This document shows positions 4,976 to 8,770 of a DNA stretch of 8,770 bases, piece after piece. The notes beneath the pieces are model-generated. The model made no database searches, had not been told where the DNA came from, and was given only the letters and a program-made list of their open reading frames with translations. The translations under genes and the position numbers were made by a program. Each line of letters opens with the position of its first letter. Position 1 is the stretch's first letter. This DNA is from SAR86 cluster bacterium (GTDB lineage Bacteria; Pseudomonadota; Gammaproteobacteria; Pseudomonadales; Azotimanducaceae), in NCBI GenBank assembly GCA_013204195.1, contig JABMOJ010000211.1:1-8770 (forward strand), in the 5' to 3' direction.

Positions 4976-7657
4976 CTAGCGCAAGTCGTATGAGACTCGA
5001 AAACCAATAGTCCGAGGTCGGTTAGTCGTAACACGCTCGAAAAAGTCCTGGCGATTGATGTGCAGTTCAGCTCGTTTGTCTGTCAGGTTTGACACAAAAA
5101 GCTCAACGCCCCAGCCGACAGCCTCGTCTTGAACCCCGACACTGGCATTAACCAATGTGTAGGCTTGCTGAGTCGTATTTGGCTCTGTTGGTGTATCCAC
5201 TAACGAGTTAAGCGCTTCGCCGGCATATTTGATGCCCAGCTGCCAATGTGCATTCAAAGCGCCAGCCATCTGCCATTCGTAGCGACCACGAATGCTGGTC
5301 TGAAATTCAGGCGTCAACGGTAATGGCGAGCCTTCGTCAGCAACAATAACTGCAAATGCCGGGTTAACGCGAACCAGTTCGGTATCGTTGTAAGACGCAG
5401 CCGCATACAGCGTAAAGTTGTCAGTGGCCAACCAGACCAAGTCTGCCTCAATACCCATGATCTCAGCGTCACCGCCATTATCGACGATGGTTAAGACGGA
5501 AATATTCTGCGAGTCAAACTGAGAGACCTGAATGTCATTCCAGTCGATCTTGTAAATAGCACCGTTAAACCTTACCAGGCCATCAGCCAAAGTGGTTTTC
5601 CAGCCGAGTTCCATATTTTCAAGCGTGTCTGATTCAAACACGTAAGGCAGGCAGTAGCCGGGAAAACCAGTTGCCGCATTCGCTTCAATGGGCGCCGCGG
5701 TGCCGCAATTGGTGCCATCTGCCAGAAGGTTGTTGTCGCTAGAATTATACTGGCCACCTTCTTTTGCTGCTGCACGGTTAAAACCTGGTGGACGGTAGCC
5801 TTCTGACCATGATGCATAGATCAGAGTGTCATCGTTTGGCGTCCAGCTGGCCGTAAACTTCACAATAGTGTCATCGACACTGATGGGCTGCAGTTCGGCA
5901 AAGTTAGCCTCGTAATCGCGGCCTCCGGTCTTTGTTGGTCGAATATCGTTGGTCAGATCAGCGTCGTCAGTGAACAAAGGTCGGTTGCCATAGCGCCATG
6001 CACCATAGCCTGTGTAAGCATACTCTAGGTCGTAATATCGAGCGCCTGCCGCAAGATTAAAGTCGCTGGTAACATCCCAAGATAACTCACCAAACACAGC
6101 CACCTGGGTCTCTGTTCGCGTATTGTCGTTACGGAACTGAGTGGCGAGTGTGGTCTTGCCGCGGGCGTTGGCCGTGGAGTTGTCAAAGGTTGAATTGGTG
6201 TTGATGTCGATAGGGGCAAAACCCGCATCAATCGGCGCCTGATAGTTAAAGTCGCCAACATGTTCAATTTCAAAATCTTCGTAAAACACGCCAGCGGTAA
6301 GATTGACGGGGCTATCGAAATCGGTGGTTACGCGAAATTCGTGAGTCCAGCGAGTATTTTGATTTTCGATATGGGCCGCATTGGTCGGGTTGCCACACTC
6401 AATCACGCCGCTATTGCCGCTCAGAGTTGGATCCCAGCCGTAGGTGGTGGTTGGGCCGCCGTCGGCAGCGGCAGGTAGGCCAGTGTAGAAGCCGCCGACT
6501 AAATATTCACACTGGTACCCGGAGATGAATCCACCCACGTTGGTGTAACCGGTGTAGTCAATGTTGGCAACCACTTCACGGTCCAAAAAGGCGCCAGTGT
6601 AGACCAGATCCAACGCGCCGACTCGACCCTCTAGAGTCCAAGCGGTTTGATTGAATTCGTCGGATAGCTTGTCTTCGGCAAATCGGCTGACTTGCAGGTC
6701 GCCGATGCTTGGGTCGTAATCGAACACGCCCTCGGTCTGTAATGACTGTTGTGCCTGCTGAACCAATAGGCTCCAGTCGTCATTGATCAGGTACTTAAGG
6801 CCAACTCGGAATCCAGCGTAGCTGGCGTCGTTGAAGTCATCTTCAACCAGCGACGAGTTTGACGCAATTTTTTTGCTGACGGGAACGACCAGGCCGCCGG
6901 CGCCGACGACATCGCCGTTGGCGAATACGGTGCCTGCTGCAAATGTCACGCTTTCGCCAGGATATGTCGGGTTGACAGCATTGTCAGCCTGGAACGATCC
7001 TTCGACATTGTCGATGTAGCCACCCTGGCGATCATTATAGAGTGCCACACGAACGGCCATCTTGCCCTCGATGACGGGCAGGTTGAGCATCAGCTCGGCT
7101 GAGTTGCTGGCCTCGCCCCCTTTGGTTGTTGACCAACTGCCGTTCATGCTGGCTTGTACTTCATCGATGACAGGTTTGTTGGTGATCAAGCGGATAGTAC
7201 CTGCCATTGAGCTGGCGCCGTACAGGGTGCCCTGGGGCCCCGGCAGTACTTCGATGCGTTCCATATCACTAATATAGATGTCGAGATTTCGGCCGCCAGC
7301 GGTGACGGGCTGCTCGTCAAGGTAGAGTGCGACGTTGGGCGCAGAGCCTTGAGACTCGGCGACGGTGATATTGATGGCGTCAACGGCGGCGCCACGAATG
7401 TAGATTTCGTTCTGGCCTGGACCGCGCCCACCCGCATTAACGTTGGGTAAGTATTGAATGTAGTCAGAAAATTCCTGGATGTTTTGTTCTTCCAGTTGAC
7501 GTGAGCTCATTGCCTGCACGGCTAATGGAACATCCTGCATGCTGACGGAGCGCTTAGTGGCGGTGACAACGATTTCTTCCATTGCCGCGGATGCGGTGGT
7601 GGCGGTGCCGAACATGACCGCCAGAATAGCGATATTTAATTGGTTTCTTTGAAACAT
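4976..7657 (-). CDS. TonB-dependent outer-membrane receptor, ligand unknown
   Basis: An 893-residue precursor. Residues 1-24 form a signal peptide (basic start, hydrophobic core, ASA/A cleavage), followed at once by the TonB box EEIVVTATKR (27-36). The plug domain spans about 40-160; its typical block is RIEVLPGPQGTLYG and the following GTIRLITN (134-160). The rest is the beta-barrel, with the family block YASWSEGYRPPGFNR (614-628). Cysteine pairs at 383/421 and 651/669 probably form disulfides in surface loops. Such receptors import large or scarce ligands through the outer membrane using TonB-ExbBD. Nothing here fixes the ligand; siderophores, glycans and aromatic compounds are all taken up by members of the family. 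The start at ATG 7657 is chosen because the signal peptide begins there; an upstream in-frame GTG at 7738 would add 27 unlikely residues. The protein ends SYDLR, without the usual terminal aromatic residue. It is transcribed alone, judging by the terminator behind it. Confidence 0.95.
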   Translation of the reverse strand: MFQRNQLNIAILAVMFGTATTASAAMEEIVVTATKRSVSMQDVPLAVQAMSSRQLEEQNIQEFSDYIQYLPNVNAGGRGPGQNEIYIRGAAVDAINITVAESQGSAPNVALYLDEQPVTAGGRNLDIYISDMERIEVLPGPQGTLYGASSMAGTIRLITNKPVIDEVQASMNGSWSTTKGGEASNSAELMLNLPVIEGKMAVRVALYNDRQGGYIDNVEGSFQADNAVNPTYPGESVTFAAGTVFANGDVVGAGGLVVPVSKKIASNSSLVEDDFNDASYAGFRVGLKYLINDDWSLLVQQAQQSLQTEGVFDYDPSIGDLQVSRFAEDKLSDEFNQTAWTLEGRVGALDLVYTGAFLDREVVANIDYTGYTNVGGFISGYQCEYLVGGFYTGLPAAADGGPTTTYGWDPTLSGNSGVIECGNPTNAAHIENQNTRWTHEFRVTTDFDSPVNLTAGVFYEDFEIEHVGDFNYQAPIDAGFAPIDINTNSTFDNSTANARGKTTLATQFRNDNTRTETQVAVFGELSWDVTSDFNLAAGARYYDLEYAYTGYGAWRYGNRPLFTDDADLTNDIRPTKTGGRDYEANFAELQPISVDDTIVKFTASWTPNDDTLIYASWSEGYRPPGFNRAAAKEGGQYNSSDNNLLADGTNCGTAAPIEANAATGFPGYCLPYVFESDTLENMELGWKTTLADGLVRFNGAIYKIDWNDIQVSQFDSQNISVLTIVDNGGDAEIMGIEADLVWLATDNFTLYAAASYNDTELVRVNPAFAVIVADEGSPLPLTPEFQTSIRGRYEWQMAGALNAHWQLGIKYAGEALNSLVDTPTEPNTTQQAYTLVNASVGVQDEAVGWGVELFVSNLTDKRAELHINRQDFFERVTTNRPRTIGFRVSYDLR

Positions 7658-7672
7658 GAACCCCCCCGGGGA
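7658..7672 (-). promoter_or_regulatory. G7 tract serving as ribosome-binding region of the TonB receptor
   Basis: On the minus strand CCCCGGGGGGG is followed by TTC and the ATG at 7657. The only Shine-Dalgarno-like element is this run of seven G, three bases before the start. The preceding C's could pair with the G's and occlude the site. Homopolymer length changes here would alter spacing. Confidence 0.5.
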
Positions 7673-7709
7673 TTGAGCGAAAAGAATAATGCTTTGATAT
7701 GAAAGGGTT

Positions 7710-7738
7710 ATTGTACGTTTATCTCGCCGGAATTGCAC
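7710..7738 (-). promoter_or_regulatory. Possible TonB-receptor promoter
   Basis: On the minus strand a -10-like TACAAT (7715-7710, 5/6) lies 17 nt after GTGCAA (7738-7733, 3/6 to the -35). This would give a leader of about 45 nt. The poor -35 suggests activator dependence or a false call. Confidence 0.3.
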
Positions 7739-7841
7739 CTGCTGCGGATCTTTGCTGAGAAGCGCTTGGCGATTAGGTCAGGAAAAACGAAGGATTTAAG
7801 GGATATTCCCAATAAAATGGTATGGAGTCTGAAGGTATGAT

Positions 7842-7860
7842 GTCGAATAATATTTTTGAC
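7842..7860. promoter_or_regulatory. AT-rich imperfect palindrome, possible operator
   Basis: GTCGAATAATATTTTTGAC is a 19-bp imperfect dyad with GTC/GAC ends, about 190 bp upstream of the receptor start. It could bind a dimeric regulator; nothing identifies which. Chance is possible in an AT-rich stretch. Confidence 0.2.
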
Positions 7861-7994
7861 GCTAATGTCTGTTCGACGTCCAGCAAACACGTGGCCGATC
7901 AGCTAGGACGCCGACTCAGGGGGGGGTTAGTGCGAGGCCGGTCCTGCCAGTGTCCTGACGTAATGGCCGCTATGATGAAGTCTATGGGAGGCGG

Positions 7995-8249
7995 TTATTG
8001 CGAAGTTTCGGGATTTTTTTCAGGATTCTGTGCGGCGAAGTTCGCGAGATACAATTGCTCAACCTGCGCTCTTGCCCAGGGTGTTTTCCGCAGAAAAGTC
8101 AGGCTTGATTTCACCGAAGGTTGTTGTTTGAAGCAGTTGATGTTGATTAAGGTCGCGAGCTCTTCCCAGCCGAAGTGCTGCTCAAGCAAGGTGACGATGT
8201 GTTTGAGTGTCAGGCCGTGTAACTGGTTGTTGGGTTGCGAGTTTGGCAT
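7995..8249 (-). CDS. VF530-family small DNA-binding protein
   Basis: An 84-residue protein matching the VF530 family (formerly DUF2132) along most of its length. It has HGLTL (11-15), GWEEL (27-31), INCF (37-40) and [14 protein letters not shown] (47-60), then VEQLYL. The family, named for a Vibrio fischeri protein of known structure, is described as DNA-binding; its cellular role is not established. The start ATG 8249 is chosen because family members begin a few residues before the QPNN-LHGLTL block. No Shine-Dalgarno is visible (AAGGA is 17 nt away), and a GTG at 8285 would add 12 residues. The C-terminal ~12 residues after ANF are polar and probably disordered. It is divergent from the NTF2-like gene and upstream of the TonB receptor on the same strand, but probably unconnected to it. 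Confidence 0.88.
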   Translation of the reverse strand: MPNSQPNNQLHGLTLKHIVTLLEQHFGWEELATLININCFKQQPSVKSSLTFLRKTPWARAQVEQLYLANFAAQNPEKNPETSQ

Positions 8250-8447
8250 AGGTAAATGGGTTTGAATCCTTGAGGGTATCAGCACTATGTGACAAAGAGA
8301 GGTTGGTCTGGATAGCAGAATAACATGGTTTTGTGCTCAGCGAGGAGTTGCCGGCGCCAGGCAAAACGTGGTTAATTGCTTGTAGGCTTGGAATCAGCCA
8401 ATCGAAGCCTCGCCAAAGGCGATTCTACTGATGAATAGGAGGATACC
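8250..8447. other. Divergent intergenic region upstream of the VF530-like and NTF2-like genes
   Basis: About 200 bp with no gene. It must hold promoters for both flanking genes, but I see no convincing -35/-10 pair in either direction. Small dyads are TTGCC-7-GGCAA (8348-8364) and a foldable segment at 8400-8424, where AATC/GATT and GCCT/AGGC can pair, or alternatively TCGCC/GGCGA (8410-8422). Confidence 0.5.
8437..8442 (+). promoter_or_regulatory. Shine-Dalgarno AGGAGG of the NTF2-like gene
   Basis: A perfect AGGAGG, 5 nt before ATG 8448, fixes the start and implies efficient translation, in contrast to the weak sites of its neighbours. Confidence 0.85.
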
Positions 8448-8770
8448 ATGGACCTGAAAGCCAGACTCACGCAGCTCGAGGATATTGAAGCCATTCGACA
8501 ATTGAAGGCGCGCTATTGCGAGGTCTGTGATGCGAACCACGATCCTGACTTGATCCTTACCTTGTTTACCGCAAATGGCATTTGGGAGGGTGATGGGATT
8601 GGCCGGCATGCCGGCCACCAGCAAATCGCTGCGCTGTTTCGCTCATTTCAAAAGACCATCAGCTTCTCCCAACACATGGTTCAGAACCCGATCATTGCGG
8701 TGGATGGCAATCACGCCACCGGGCGCTGGTACTTCTTTGGTCTGTTCACCTATTATAAAGGCCAACAACG
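8448..8770 (+). CDS. NTF2-like (SnoaL-type) family protein, 3'-truncated by window edge
   Basis: 107 codons are visible with no stop before the edge. The opening (LEDIEAIRQLKARYCEVCD, residues 10-28), then LILTLFTANGIWEGDG (35-50) and QHMVQNPIIAVDGNHATGRW (75-94) follow the SnoaL-like/NTF2-like pattern of an N-terminal helix, a cone-shaped barrel and curved strands ending in Gly-Arg-Trp/Tyr. Related proteins include dehydratases, isomerases, hydroxylases and many uncharacterised proteins, often near lipid, steroid or aromatic catabolism genes in marine gammaproteobacteria. No catalytic His-Asp pair can be assigned from this fragment. The start is certain from the AGGAGG site. An 18-bp perfect palindrome lies inside the gene. 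Confidence 0.88.
   Translation, partial: MDLKARLTQLEDIEAIRQLKARYCEVCDANHDPDLILTLFTANGIWEGDGIGRHAGHQQIAALFRSFQKTISFSQHMVQNPIIAVDGNHATGRWYFFGLFTYYKGQQ
8600..8617. repeat. 18-bp perfect palindrome inside the NTF2-like gene
   Basis: TGGCCGGCATGCCGGCCA is fully self-complementary with no loop spacer. It encodes Gly-Arg-His-Ala-Gly-His. Probably a by-product of codon choice, but it could extrude or bind a dimer. Confidence 0.6.

Larger units (their letters stand above)
7673..7994. other. Intergenic region between the VF530-like gene and the TonB receptor
   Basis: About 320 bp without a credible gene. Visible elements are the possible receptor promoter, a small inverted repeat GGGA-TAT-TCCC (7800-7810), an AT-rich imperfect palindrome at 7842-7860 and a run of eight G at 7919-7926. 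No clear terminator follows the VF530-like gene. The short open frames here have no family features. Confidence 0.6.

Noticed and set aside
4976..7738. TonB receptor starting at GTG 7738
   Set aside because: The 27 extra residues precede a complete signal peptide that begins at ATG 7657, and they cross the G7 tract.
7708..7890. 60-codon minus-strand open frame upstream of the TonB receptor
   Set aside because: No ribosome-binding site, no family resemblance, and it overlaps the probable receptor promoter region.
7822..8265. 147-codon plus-strand open frame
   Set aside because: It lies opposite the VF530-like gene, has no recognisable domain, and is cysteine- and methionine-rich in an unnatural way. 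The minus-strand gene is clearly the real one.
8394..8624. 76-codon minus-strand open frame
   Set aside because: Antisense of the NTF2-like gene, which has a perfect ribosome-binding site and family motifs.

Overview
The window looks like chromosome from a marine-type gammaproteobacterium. It pairs a large TonB-dependent receptor with a TPR-sulfotransferase and also carries a BCCT osmolyte carrier, an acyl-CoA dehydrogenase and an NTF2-like protein. That mix and the roughly balanced base composition resemble the OM60/Halieaceae-Spongiibacteraceae type; this is an inference from gene content, not a taxonomic assignment. I see no tRNA, rRNA, CRISPR array, transposase or integrase.

Layout. The left edge (to 419, + strand) holds the last ~138 codons of an acyl-CoA dehydrogenase. 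It converges on a minus-strand block read right to left: TPR-sulfotransferase (4818-2794), BCCT carrier (2798-1230) and MarR regulator (1159-626). The 206 bp between the converging genes hold a 14-bp hairpin and a short terminator for marR. Upstream of the block is a TonB-dependent receptor (7657-4976), separated from it by a perfect 15-bp inverted-repeat terminator, a candidate promoter and five copies of a 15-bp tandem repeat. Further right are a small VF530-type DNA-binding protein gene (8249-7995, minus) and a divergent, right-truncated NTF2-like gene (from 8448, + strand) with a strong ribosome-binding site.

How the genes may work together. BCCT plus a MarR protein resembling EctR1/CosR suggests osmolyte uptake under salt-responsive repression. 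The sulfotransferase stop overlaps the BCCT start, so the two are probably co-translated. The sulfotransferase also sits next to the TonB receptor, a pairing I recall from other aquatic Proteobacteria whose purpose is not established.

Most notable points: (1) the BCCT frame has no ATG, GTG or TTG upstream of its conserved N-terminus, yet a perfect GGAGG lies 8 nt before an in-frame ATT that overlaps the preceding stop, suggesting a rare AUU start; (2) a 15-bp minisatellite lies in the probable 5' leader of the sulfotransferase transcript; (3) a G7 tract sits at the TonB receptor ribosome-binding site, with a second G8/C8 tract in the same intergenic region. I found no convincing wholly new multi-gene system. 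The novelty here is in gene starts, leaders and pairings.
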